Shown piece after piece: positions 33,239 to 44,736 of a stretch of 64,000 nt of DNA (the stretch's first letter is position 1; the number at the start of each line of letters is the position of its first letter). The stretch is from Sorghum bicolor (Eukaryota; Streptophyta; Magnoliopsida; Poales; Poaceae). Location: contig NC_012876.2 of NCBI RefSeq assembly GCF_000003195.3, positions 41,598,882 to 41,662,881 on the forward strand, read 5' to 3'. The notes beneath the pieces were generated by a model. The model searched no databases, was not told the DNA's origin, and saw nothing but the letters and a program-made list of their open reading frames with translations. The position numbers were made by a program, and so were the translations under genes.

Positions 33239-35345
33239 CATGTTCTTGTGCATTTTCAGAATACACCAATATATCATCGATGAACACCACCACAAACTTA
33301 TCCAGTTTAGGCATGAACACCGAATTCATCAGGTACATGAAATGAGCAGGGGCATTAGTCAGACCAAAGGACATGACTAAATACTCATACAATCCATACC
33401 TGGTAGAGAAAGCCGTTTTAGGAATGTCTTCAGGTCGGATCTTGATTTGATGATACCTAGATCTCAGATCAATTTTGGAGAATACTTTGGCCTTGGCTAA
33501 TTGATCAAACAGGATATCAATGCGAGGCTGTGGATACTTCTTTTTGATAGTCACTGCATTCAACGGACGATAGTCTACACACATACGTAGAGACTTGTCC
33601 TTTTTCTTGACAAAGAGAGCCGGACAACCCCATAGAGAAGAGCCAGGCCGAATAAGACCCTTCTCTAGGAGTTCTTGCAATTGCTTTTTCAACTCTGCCA
33701 ATTCATTGGGTGGCATTCGATATGGCCTTCTAGAGATAGGTGCGGTACCCGGAATTAGATCAATTTTAAACTCAATGTCCCTGTCCGGTGGCAACCCAGG
33801 CAGATCCTCTGGAAAGACATCCGGAAACTCACACACTATCAGAATCTCTGCCACAGTGAGTGGTCTAATAGCATTAGTAGTGTGACGAATGTCATCACTC
33901 TTGGGAAGTTGGACCAAGAAGGCTTCTTTGCCATCAGGCTCTCGCAACATCACTACCCTCGTAGAGGTGTCTATTAGTACCCCATTATTTTTCATCCAAT
34001 TCATCCCTAAAATAACATCTATGCCCAAGCCCGGCAAAATTACCAGATTTGCTGAAAAGTTACGACACTCAATAGCAATATTCACATCCTTCACTAATTG
34101 GTTTGTGGAAATTTGGTTACCAGCAGCACTAATGCAAAATTTTCCACTATCAAGGTCAATGACATGTTGCCCATGCTTAGATGCGAATGCTTGACTCATA
34201 AATGAATGCGAAGCTCCGGAATCAAACAAGACAACTGCAGGGTGTTGATTTACAAGGAACATACCAGCAGTGACTGCTTCGCCTTCTAGGATTTCTTCAA
34301 CCGTGGTGTAGTGCACATGACCCATACGGTTATTGCCTCCAGCCGCAGCATTTCTCTTAGGATAAGGGCAATCTCTCGCCCGGTGACCAACTTGCTTGCA
34401 ATTGAAGCAGGGACGGTTATCAGGAGGATTCTTGGGACTTCCTTGACCCGTGGCACCTCTTGGGAGAGCAACGGTGAAGGACTTGCGCACTCCCGTCTTC
34501 ACATTTGACTTTTTCTGTGGCGGCCTATACCTTGTCACAGCATTAGGTGGGCGATAGGCCGGCTTGCTTGCCACTGGAGCCTTGGACTGCGAAGCACCTG
34601 CCTCATAGGCCCTCTTGCGGTTCTTGGACGCGGCATACACAGCATTGGAGTTCTCTTGAGTCAATGCATCACTCACAAACTCATTAAAGGTGGTACTCTT
34701 ATTACCAGCCATGTTCTTGGACAACTTGGGTCCCAACCCTCTCTTGAAACTAGCGAGCTTCTTGACTTCGGTGTCAACCATCTCAGGAGCATAGCGAGAT
34801 AAATTATTAAAAGCATGAAGATACTCAGTCAAGCTTTTAGTGCCTTGCGTCAAGTTCATGAACTCAGTGTGCTTGATAGTCATTAAGCCTTATGGAATAT
34901 AAGTGTTCCTGAAAGCAGTTGTGAACTGATCCCAGGTTACAACAGCATTGGCAGGTAAGCTGGTCCTGTAATGACTCCACCAGACACCTGCTTTGCCCTC
35001 CAACTGGTGGGCTGCATATTCCGCCTTCAGCTCTTCGGTTAACCTTAGCAAACGGAATTTCTGTTCAAGAGTGTTAAGGCACTCATCAGCTTCTAGAGGT
35101 TCAACAGCCTCCTTGAAAAGCGGCGGCTTGGTGTCCTGGAAATCCTTGAAACTGCTATACTGATTTGCCTCTCCGCCTTGGCGGGCATGGCGACCACCCC
35201 GGTTCTGCTGCGCCATAGTCTGCATAGCCTCATTGAGCATACGCTGGCCCTCAACAAGAGCTGCCAATAGCTCAGTAGGCGTAGGCGGGGGAGGAGGTGG
35301 TGGCGGTGGCACCTCGTTGTGACCGGAGCGAGTATTGCGAGCCAT
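33239..35345 (-). pseudogene. gag-pol: Element C Gag-Pol, 5' part: Gag, protease, RT to the FIDD motif
   Basis: The frame starts at 35345 (ATGG right after GTGCAG). Gag has a proline run, the capsid (YSSFKDFQDTKPPLF; WWSHYRTSLPAN), then TAA at 34890-34892 in place of a sense codon, after which the same frame goes on. The zinc knuckle is [14 protein letters not shown]. The protease is [10 protein letters not shown] with Asp at 34221-34223. RT runs to [10 protein letters not shown] with the Asp pair at 33273-33278. Element B interrupts just after this point; the ORF's last residues to 33201 are read from B's LTR. The close match to B outside the breaks shows common descent. Confidence 0.92.
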
Positions 35346-35748
35346 CTGCACAAGGCATACCAAGCGATTGTTTCAGGCGACAGATATAATTGTCATGAAC
35401 TTCAATTGCTGCCATACGGAATTTAATGAAGTAAATTCACATAAATCAAGCTGCAATAATCCATGTACAATAAGAAAATATCTGCCATGACACTTGGTTA
35501 TTCTCGCGATCAATCACAGCCACAATTTCACAAAGATTAAAGACATTGCAGAGAATTATTTAGGCTCAACATAAAACATGGAGCATCACAAATAAGCGCA
35601 TAGGGTTACATAGAGTCATTGTCACAACTTAAGGGTTTACAGGAGGGGCACCATGGCCAAATACATAGAGTCTCAACTAAAATTCAGATTACATGTCCAT
35701 TGCACAAAGAGATGGAAACTGATACATGATCATAAAATCATTGCTAGG
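35346..35748 (-). other. Spacer between ORF1 and gag-pol of element C
   Basis: About 400 bp carry no supported ORF. It ends in a pyrimidine-containing GCCTTGTGCAG just before the gag ATG, an acceptor-like site. Confidence 0.5.
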
Positions 35749-36671
35749 CTACATATCTTCCTCGGATTCTCCATTAGAAACGATGCCATCATCCTGATCT
35801 TCCTCACTAGGAGCTTCTTCATGATTAAAAGGGGCTGGATGTGGAATAGGATTTATGATATTATTTAAGCGGTGGACATCTAATTGCAGCTCAGCAATCC
35901 TAGTAATCAGCTCTTCCTCTCTCATTTCAGCATGGAACAAGGCTCTAACTCTAGCAGCTTCTCTATTTTCAGCCAAGCGCATAGCCTCATCTCTCTCTCT
36001 AGTCATTTGCATCATGCGGGCTTGTGCTTCATTGCGCTCTCTAACTGCGTTTGCAACTTGATTGCGGCGGGCTTGCAAAGCGGTGTGATAGTTTTGGATT
36101 TCAGCTTGTGCATCCGTAAAAGCCTTGCGGTGCTTGCGCACTTTCTTGCGCAGTTTGCGCTGCCCAACCTGAGCTTGCTGAAGCGCTAGCATGGCATCTA
36201 TGTAGGTGTCCTGGCGCACATAGTATAGCTTAAGTACCGCTAGCATGGCACTCATGGCGGGGCTAGAGCTATATCCTAGCAAGGTTTCTCTCATCTCTAA
36301 AGACTCATTCCCAACTTGGGACACAAAGGTGTCAGTCACACTCACTCTGGGAACGGATCCCGCTAGGCCATTTACTAGCTCATCACCATGCTCATGGCAA
36401 ATCTCTAGCAAAACCTCCAGGGCTGCTACTTGGGCACCCTCCCAAGGAGTTTGGCCATCACAGTCAACTAACCAACCTAGCCACTGTGGGTTATTTGGAC
36501 AAGGGGGACTGTAATTTGGACATCTACCCAAGGTAAGGCCCCTGCATGCTCAGCCTCGGTCCAAGTGTACTTAGGTGGTTCCTCATATCCAACTGAACTT
36601 AGCACCCTCCACAACAAAGTAGGAGTGCCAAACATGTCCAGGAAAGTTTCACTTGCGTGCGGGGCTGCCAT
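35749..36671 (-). pseudogene. Element C ORF1 (coiled-coil protein without H3-like tail), frameshifted
   Basis: The ATG at 36671 directly follows TTTCTACAG. The N-terminus is MAAPHASETFLDMFGTPTLL, so it enters the domain shared with B's ORF1 (FGTPTLLWRVLSSVGY) after only about a dozen residues and has no histone-like tail. A frameshift near 36500-36525 breaks the frame; the second frame runs from about 36531 to 35749. It contains a long coiled coil (ALQARRNQVANAVRERNEAQ and neighbours), MSAMLAVLKLYY, comparable to MSAMYALMKTYG in B, and an acidic end (SEEDQDDGIVSNGESEEDM). Same place, length class and layout as B's ORF1, so they are homologues. Function unknown. Confidence 0.75.
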
Positions 36672-37589
36672 CTGTAGAAAGACCACATTTGAGTACGGGA
36701 GATTAATTACAAGGAGAGATGAAGAAAATGTATTTTCAGAATTTAATACCCAAATAGTGCATAAAGAATATATGAATGATTCATGATGCATGCATGTTCC
36801 ATGCGTCCTTTCCATCCCTAGAAGAAAGTTCTAACGGTATAGTCGGTGGCATACATACGTGCACTCTTTATACGCATCTACACGGTCTAAACGTCTCGTT
36901 GTTAGTGTACCTGCAGAAGATTTCATTTCAGCCTAGCCCCACAGTAGTATAAGTGCAGAAATGTAGATCAAATCATCAACAATCAAGCTAGGTACTCCGA
37001 TATATATTCCCAAACATATATCGCAGCACACTACCCATTTTGGATACACCCACCTATACATCAAATATGTATACATGGCTGCACCTACTACCCACAATTA
37101 AGTACCTTCATATATACATGTGTGAAACATGTAAATATTCCAGTAACCACAGCTAACATTCCCCTAGACCGACGGTTGGACGGTCATGCTCTCACAGCTC
37201 ACACTTACCGTAGCGTAGAGGCATATAGATCCATGCATTACCACTCAAGCAAGTGGTATCCATACAATTTCACGCCGTATGGACGACGAAAGAAAACAAA
37301 CAAGCTTACCATGGCGTAGAGGTATGTGATCCATTCATTACCACTTAAGTAAGCGGTATCCATATAATTGCACGCCATATGGACGACGAAAGGAAAAACC
37401 CCCATGTTAGTAATATTAAGCCACCTAGAAGTCCTTATATGGGCATAAAGGCATGACCACTGGCATGGTATAAGTTATCAAAACATTTTTGAAACAGCCC
37501 TATATATAGCCTAATTTTGCCAAATTAGCTTGAGAAAACCAAATTCATTTGTTTTTAAATACATCTATGATGGTTAAATGCTTAATCTT
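36672..37589 (-). other. Element C untranslated leader
   Basis: About 900 bp between the primer site and ORF1 hold no supported gene. The part at about 37190-37400 includes two similar stretches (ACCATGGCGTAGAGG-like and GCACGCCATATGGACGACG-like), an imperfect local duplication of about 110 bp. Confidence 0.5.
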
Positions 37590-37601
37590 GCTCTGATGCC
37601 A
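37590..37601 (-). other. Element C primer-binding site
   Basis: TGGCATCAGAGC on the minus strand, two bases from the LTR, is close to the initiator methionine tRNA site. Confidence 0.8.
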
Positions 37602-39104
37602 GCTATAACAGAACCGTCCAGTTTATAAGAATTCAAGTGAATTAGCGACCACGGAGGCAGTCAAGCCAATGGACTTGAACCTATATAAACCCGGTAGTCC
37701 GACGAAATCTCAAAAGACCTCGATTCAACCAACATACAACCAAGATCGTACATGATCACGCATCACCATCACAGATTACAACATTCATCACAGAACATAG
37801 TTTTACATCACATCAGAGTTGAAACAGGTTATTACAAACCATAGCAGTAGCGGAAACAAAGTAGTTTTGAAACAACAACAACAACCCAGTTTATAATACA
37901 TGCCAGTTCCATGGTCAAGTCCCAACAAAAGCATAACCGGAGGTAGAGAAGTGATCACGCCCATGATCTATTCATCATCCGCAGCTGGGTGATGACAGTT
38001 AGCGCAATAGCCGTGATAGACGACATCATCTGCAACAGGGGTAAATAAAACCCTGAGTACGAGAATGTACTTAGCTAGACTTACCCGTCAAAAACCAGAA
38101 ATAAGGTGACACCAAGGAGTATGCAAGGCTGATCTTTGTGGACTAGTTTGACTCACCTTTTGCATAAAAGCCTTTGTTACAAGTAGTTCATTTAATCATA
38201 TTTCAGCAGCAGGTTCATTACTTAACAACTATCCACTAGATTAGCACCTATTCTAAGCATACACTTGAGTAATTAAGCATTTCAATAATAACCATATCAA
38301 GATTATCACTTTGCTATCAACATTCTCATCATAACCATCAAGTTTATTTAGTGAATTCTACGTTGCCGTTGCCCAAGTCAAGTTCTCACTATCCGGGAGA
38401 GACGGCGATTCGAATTGATTCCTATCCAGCTGGAGGGGTATTCCTAACACTCACCCAAGCATACTTCATGACGGCAGCTCGGATCACCATTAGCACAACT
38501 CCGGACCAATTCGCGGGTCCGTACGGCGCCGCACCCCCAGGGACTGCCAATCTGCCAGGGTCAGGACTCTAACCTGACACCTAGGTCTTACGCCATTGAC
38601 TCCCCACACATCCTTGCTACCAACCGGGGTGCGCACTTGAACAGAACGGGGTATCCGGCTGGAGATGCACTCGTAGGCTTCGCGGTCGGAACGACTTATC
38701 CGGCCAACTAAGTGATAGGCATGCGTTCAACATGACACGGGGACGTACAGCGATTCGGTCCTTAAACGACACAGACGGGGATAGATTCACACCCAAGACC
38801 TCCATGCCTTGTTGCTGCACTATCGTCATCCCGCCCGGTCTCAAGTTCATTATTAGCACACGGTTATTTCCACGATAGCAAATATAGCCAACCGTTATCA
38901 TCATCCACCTATCTCTCGCAGGTGACAGGAAATCACCCGGCTTCTACCGAGCTAAGCATGGCTAAGCAATACTTCGATCCTGGACCTACTTTGGTGAGGT
39001 ATGCGGTGGACAAGGTAGTCATTATGCAGCAAGTGTGTCATATCAACGCCTACCACTTAATGCATCAATATATATAACCATAGTCAATTGATAGCTGAAC
39101 ACAA

Positions 39105-39323
39105 TTAACAAAATAGTAGCGGGCTTATAATGCTCCGGGGCTTGCCTTCAACGTAGGTAGAGGGACGGTGGTCAGGGCACTCCGGCAAATCCTCCTCCTC
39201 CTCAGCTCCTTGAGGTAGTTCCACTTGCTGTCCTTCCGGCTCCGGCAGCTCGAACTCCAGCACCGTTACTCCCTTGGGTGCACCTATGTATGCATGACAA
39301 GGAGATGAATATAGAGAATGCAC
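39105..39323 (-). CDS. LTR-encoded small ORF, copy in element C 5' LTR
   Basis: This is a 72-codon ORF with the ECPDHRPST core and differs from the left copy by two residues (APKG for VPKG; PEPEG for PELEG). Both copies are open. Confidence 0.4.
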   Translation of the reverse strand: MHSLYSSPCHAYIGAPKGVTVLEFELPEPEGQQVELPQGAEEEEDLPECPDHRPSTYVEGKPRSIISPLLFC

Positions 39324-41079
39324 ATATGATGCATGATGTCATGATGAAGAGCCAAAGGGACATAAACAAGGTATAACATGAGCATAAACTTCTAAGAATA
39401 AGTGAGTCATGGAATAACAAGTAAATGCATACTTCTTTTCTGGTAGAGAGACTAAATAGACAAGTTAAACAAGTCCTAACTATTCTTACCCAGTCACTGG
39501 TTTAGTAGGCAAACCAACCAGTCACAAGTTTCAGCTATAACTCGAGTATCACTTAACCAAACTAAGCAAGTAATCACTTTCTGGAAAGCTTAACAAATTG
39601 TCTACAATTTACTTTTAGACACCCCAGCATGATTCCAAACCGAAATATGCTAAAACATACAAAGTTGGCTGGCTGCTCTGGAAATTCCAGAGAGCAAGCA
39701 CTTTGTAGCAACTACTTGAAATATGCATAACTTTCAAACTACTCAACCAAATGTCATGAAATTTGGACACGAAGTAGAACAGTAAGTTAGCTACAAGTTT
39801 GTTGTAGACAAGTTTCCCAGAAAACAAAATCTTCACATAGCTCTTAATCAATTGCCATCAGCTGTACAGAAATACTCTAGGAAAGGCAAAAATAGCTAAA
39901 ATAATATTTTACACATAGTAAGAATGTATCAAAGGAACAATCCAATTGCACCAGTAGATAGAACATGACTAAGAAACACTAGAAAACATCATGGCAAGGT
40001 CTAAATTCATTTCTATCATCACCTTTTTCATTTATTTAATTATGAAGGTGATTTAATGAACATATACTCCAAGTGTTCCAAAAATCCTAAGAAACTTACA
40101 GCAAGCTACTTATGCTGACACAAGATCACTGTAAAATTTTCAGAACATTTGCATATACACATTGTGAGGTATAAAAATAACAAGCTAGTAAAGGCATGCA
40201 AGACATAAATGTGAAACCCTATCAAAAAGTGTCAAACAACAGATTTAAGATTTTTCCTAGCTTTGTCTATACAACACGCAGCAAGTTTCATCACAAGAGG
40301 AGCTATAACCTATTTATTAAAAATATCACAAGAAACTCCTATTTAAGCAAGAATTATTTTTAACTTCTTAACCAGGCTTCCAAAAATCATGAAAAATTTA
40401 TCAGAGCCTAGTCATAACATAAGTAACAACTCCCTAAAGTTGCATGGCCAGCAGATCAACAGATCTCAAGATATAATTACCCACTGAAAATCCAAGATTA
40501 ATTTATATCTATTTATTTCTGCAAAAACATGGCCTGTTTCATATTTTTATTAAAAACTAGACTTCTGCTGGAACCTAGCAAAATTGAAGTCACCACATTT
40601 GGATCTCTAAAACTCCAGATATGAATTTTACAAAAACAGCATTGGCTCTGCAAAAACAGTGACCCAGGGGGGTGAACCCGAGAGACTGACATCCGGGACC
40701 CACGCGACAGTGAGACGGGGACAGGGGAGATGCTCGTCGCCGGCGAAGCTCGACGACGACGAGGTCTCGGCCGGATCTAAGGGCACCTACGTGTTCCTCT
40801 CATCAAGGCGACTCTGTTGACCTACATTACGCGCGCTCTACTGGACTCTAGGGTGCTCGCTGTCGGGAATGGCGGAGCGGCGGCGCTGCGCGGCGATACG
40901 CCGGCGGATCCAGGCAATGGCGACGCGGTAGAGGTTGCGGACGAGCAAGAGCAGCTCACGGCGAAGCTATAGGAAGAAGAATCACGGCCAGAGGTGAACC
41001 AGAGAGGTCTGGCCACGTTGCCGGTGATCTCTATGATCTCCGGCGAGGTGAAGCTCGCGACGGAGATGACAATGTGACC

Positions 41080-41277
41080 TCACCGGTGCTCGGCTAAGGG
41101 AATGGAGTGGACGTCGAGGTAGAGGACGTCAAGGCGGAGCTCTGGACGGGCTGGCTTGGCCGGAGACGCGGTGGAACGACCGGAGAAGCTCGCCGAAGCG
41201 CGGCAGTGCTCACCGAGGCGACGGCGGAGCGAAATGTGCTGCGCTGAGCGAGTGGAGAGCGCGTCTGAGGCGTCCAC
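41080..41277 (-). other. GC-rich exon-like ORF in element C 5' LTR
   Basis: This is the second copy of the 65-codon GC-rich ORF beginning MDASDALS and ending beside a GTGAGG donor-like site. It is conserved between the two LTRs, but that only reflects their recent common origin. Confidence 0.25.
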
Positions 41278-42116
41278 TCGGTGCGTGGCGACTTGGAGAC
41301 GCCGTGGGAGCTGACAGGCGGGGTCGTCGATGGCGTACGGCCGACACCTGGCCGGACACGCGGCGGCGGGCGGTTTCTGACGAAACTGAATCGCGTGATT
41401 CAGTCGTCGTCGACCGTGTCTGAAACCGAAAGTTCACCGACGTTTTACTCTCAACTCACTCGATGGTTTTGACTGGGAATTGATCCTCTGGACAGAGCTA
41501 CACGAGTTCTACAACTTTGATTACAAGATCAAAGCCTAACTCGGTCTGGATTTCAAACTACAAAGCTCCCAATCACCCTTGGTCGAAACTGCGCGATCCA
41601 ACACTTAGCCAAATTCGGCTAAGTATGAAATCAGCCGTGATTTTTGGCTTGTGAGCAATTTTTGGATGTGTTCTAAGCCTTTTTGTAAAAAGTCATCAAC
41701 ATAACTTTTGTAGCTTATGAAATTCTCTACAACTTTGTTTCAGGTGTCACAGACATGCAAGGTTTGTAACATTACTTTCATAAAACATCTTTGAAGAGAG
41801 GTCTAGGGGGTCAAATAAGCCATTCTAGGTTTAACCCTAACCTAGGGGCACTTTTGGCCAAAACCTTCAACATGGACTTTGCTCCAAATGATATTCTAGA
41901 CATGATTGAAGTATTTTGGAAGACAATGTACATTTATTTGTATTGGTTACCCCTTATAGTTACTCAATTCAAGTCACACAAGCAATTCAATCATACATGG
42001 TATACATAAGATGACATGTGATCATGATAGATGCTTATGAATGAGCATGATGATGCTTATGTTGATGCAATGCTCATGGTTAACATGCAAGCTAACACTA
42101 GGAGTGTTACAGGCCG

Positions 42117-43089
42117 ACTAGCTTGTCACTACGTCAACATGGTGACGATCCGAGAACTACGGGACGGCCAGGCTTCCAGTACAAATTCGAGCACTGGTTC
42201 CGTTCCCACTGAAGTCATAAACTCCGAGGACGAGGACTACGACCTGGATTTGCCTCCGTATCCTCTAGGTTTCCCTCGTTTCCCGGTCTTCCCACCCCGG
42301 CGAGGAGACATCGTTTTCAACGTCAGTGCCGACGAGCCGGCCGTTGATGGAGAAATAGACGAGCAGAGGCAGCTCCGCGAGCAGCGCAACGCCGACCGTG
42401 CCCGACGACGCGCGGACGAGGAACGCCAACTCCCGCCACATAATCTCAGTGACACTTTCAATATGATCGGGGATCAGCCAGTCTACAAAACGCCAAGCGC
42501 CAATGTGGCTGTCGCCATAGCCAATTTAGATCGGCTCCCTGATACTCCAGAGTGCCAGGGCGTCCGATCCAGCGTTCGAGCACATCTGATCGCCGCGATG
42601 GGACAAACAGCCACTCTGCTCAAAAGAGTCCAAGCCGTCTCCTATACAGAGGCCTCCTTCGACCAGTCCCACCGCAGCCGGACCTCACCACAGCCCAGCG
42701 GGCACCACCGTGACCGTTCCCCCAACAATCATCGAAAAGACTCACGGCGTGGCGATGGCAGCGGCCATCGCGAGTAGAATCACGGGCGTGGTCAGGAAGT
42801 AAACCAGCACAGGGATCTTCGATACAACATCCCTCCTAAAGACGCCCGAGACCGCATCAACAGGCGCGCCACAGAGAGAGCAGTCCACGAAAACCTGCGT
42901 CGTATTGAATACGATGCAACACACGGCCCCCCGGGCCTGAGGCAGTTCTCTTCACACCTCCGCCAGGTCGTGTGGCCCCGCAATTTCAAGCTCGAGAAAC
43001 TCAAAAAATATGACGGCAAGGAAAATCCAGAGAACTAGATCACTCTTTACGAGATCGCCGTCCGATCAGCAGCAGGAGACGAGCACGTC
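42117..43089 (+). pseudogene. gag: Element D gag, third segment with two in-frame stops
   Basis: The gag frame resumes right after the GGCCG duplication of element C. It shows acidic and Arg/Glu-rich stretches, then TAG at 42775-42777 and TAG at 43036-43038. The frame stays open between and after these stops, so they are point lesions. The text before the second stop (KLEKLKKYDGKENPEN) leads into the Gag capsid domain of the next feature. An ORF that seems to start at 42031 uses an ATG in the LTR of C and is a junction artefact. Confidence 0.7.
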
Positions 43090-44736
43090 ATGGCCAACTA
43101 CTTCCCAGTAGTCCTCGACCAGGCTGGTCACCAGTGGCTCCTTGGCCTGCCCGAGGACTCTTTCGACTCTTGGGAAGAGCTACGCCAGGCTTTCATCGAC
43201 AACTTTATTGCCACATGCGAGCAGCCTGGGAACAAGTACGACCTCGAAAGGATAAGGGACAGGAAAAACGAGCCTCTGCGCGATTACATCCGACGATTCT
43301 CGGATATGCGCCTTAAGATCCAGAAGATTTCCCACGACGAGGCCATATCTGCTTTCATCAAGGGGCTGCTCTTCCATGAAGCACTAAGGAACAAGTTGTT
43401 GCACAAAAGGCCAACAACGATGGCCGAGCTCCTCGCCACGGCTAAAAATTACGCCGACGCCGACGACGCAGAAAAACTCATCCGGGACGATGCGAGAGGT
43501 GCCGACCAGCCTCCTCGGCGGGATGATAGTCGTGGTCGCTTCGACAACAGGAACCACCGCCGCCCCGACAACCGCGATCACAGGGAAGGTTGGGACAGGC
43601 GGCGCGACAATCGCAACGATTTTAGAGGAAAACGCCCCCGCGACCATGACCACGAAGTGAATACAGTCAAGCGCCCCAACGGGCGGCGGGACTACCAAGA
43701 AGACTACAACAAGACGTTGAAGGGACCGTGCCAACTGCATCCAAAGTCCAACCATACCATGGAAGAGTGCCGCGTCCTCAAAAGCATCTATACACGGCGA
43801 GCTGCTCAAGACGACCTCGCCAAGAAAAATGGGAAGCAAGACGGGCGCGACCACGAAGACGAGGACGAGGACCAAGATAGGGACCCACGACACCAATATG
43901 TCAGTCCCACTGACGTAGTCCACTCCATCTTCGGGGGCAAGGTCTCCATCGAATCTAAGCGAGAAAGAAAGCTCTTAAAAAGAGCCTGCCTCAACATAGA
44001 CAGCTCGGATGGTCTGATCGCAGATCCGAAATTTTCCCCCTGGTCACACAGGGAAATCTCCTTCAGCAGGAAGGATCAGTGGGCCGCTATCCCAGAGCCA
44101 GGTCGTTTCCCTCTAATCTTGGACCCTTGCATCAACAGCATCAGATTCGAGCGAGTGCTTGTGGACGGAGGAAGTTCCATCGACATCCTCTTCTGCAACA
44201 GCCTGCCCGCTCTCAAGATATCTCCGGCACAGCTAAAACCCTACGATGCTCAATTCTGGGGAGTCCTGCCAGGTCAGAGTTCAGTGCCCCTCGGACAGAT
44301 AACACTGCCTGTCCAATTCGGCACGTCCGACCACTTTCGAACAGAGTTCGTCAACTTTGTGGTCGCCGACTTTGACGGGACTTACCACGCTATACTGGGC
44401 CGACCATCGCTGACAAAGTTCATGGCAGTCCCACATTACTCATACCTGGTCCTCGAAATGCCTACGGAGAAAGGCGTCCTAACCGTCAGGGGCAATGTCT
44501 ACACTGCATATACTTGCGAGGAGGAGAGCTTCAAGATCACTGAAGCAATTGTTCTCTCAATTCGTATGGCAGAAACAGCAACCCAAGCTGCACAGCTACC
44601 TCCCGACCAGTTCCGACTACCCGAGCAGGAGACCTCCAGGAAGAATTCAAAATCCAAGGAGTACAAGGAAGTGCAGCTGGTCGAAGGCAGCCCCGAGAAG
44701 ATAGCCCTCATCAGGGCCAACCTGGACCCTAAATAG
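43090..44736 (+). CDS. gag-pro: Element D Gag capsid and aspartic protease
   Basis: A 548-residue open stretch is the middle of a longer ancestral frame, so the ATG at 43090 is probably internal. Residues 1-130 are a retrotransposon Gag capsid domain (WEELRQAFIDNF, LRDYIRRFSDMRLKI). A long Arg/Asp-rich region follows. CQLHPKSNHTMEECRVL (C214 onward) is a degenerate zinc knuckle typical of Tat elements. The protease has VDGGSSIDILF with D359; Gly replaces the usual Ser or Thr, as is common in this lineage. ILGRPSL is the second protease motif. It ends at a TAG in a frame that continues into RT. Confidence 0.85.
   Translation: MANYFPVVLDQAGHQWLLGLPEDSFDSWEELRQAFIDNFIATCEQPGNKYDLERIRDRKNEPLRDYIRRFSDMRLKIQKISHDEAISAFIKGLLFHEALRNKLLHKRPTTMAELLATAKNYADADDAEKLIRDDARGADQPPRRDDSRGRFDNRNHRRPDNRDHREGWDRRRDNRNDFRGKRPRDHDHEVNTVKRPNGRRDYQEDYNKTLKGPCQLHPKSNHTMEECRVLKSIYTRRAAQDDLAKKNGKQDGRDHEDEDEDQDRDPRHQYVSPTDVVHSIFGGKVSIESKRERKLLKRACLNIDSSDGLIADPKFSPWSHREISFSRKDQWAAIPEPGRFPLILDPCINSIRFERVLVDGGSSIDILFCNSLPALKISPAQLKPYDAQFWGVLPGQSSVPLGQITLPVQFGTSDHFRTEFVNFVVADFDGTYHAILGRPSLTKFMAVPHYSYLVLEMPTEKGVLTVRGNVYTAYTCEEESFKITEAIVLSIRMAETATQAAQLPPDQFRLPEQETSRKNSKSKEYKEVQLVEGSPEKIALIRANLDPK

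Larger units (their letters stand above)
11909..42111 (-). mobile_element. Element C: Tekay/Del-like chromovirus with 4.5-kb LTRs, split by element B
   Basis: The LTRs at 11909-16422 and 37604-42111 are flanked by GGCCG duplications (11904-11908 and 42112-42116). On the minus strand the order is 5' LTR (right), primer-binding site, ORF1, Gag-Pol with chromodomain, polypurine tract and 3' LTR (left). Without B the element is about 15.7 kb. Pol is interrupted by B just after the RT FIDD motif, and the reading frame resumes correctly on the other side. Its own lesions are one nonsense codon in gag, one frameshift in RNase H and one frameshift in ORF1. LTR differences are roughly 50 in 4.5 kb by eye. 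Confidence 0.93.
37604..42111 (-). repeat. Element C 5' LTR (right copy)
   Basis: The copy is 4,508 bp. Its inner end reads TGTTATA instead of TGTTACA, a point change. GTAAGT at 38084-38079 matches the donor-like site of the B LTR. It contains the small ORF (39323-39105) and the GC-rich ORF (41277-41080). Confidence 0.93.
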
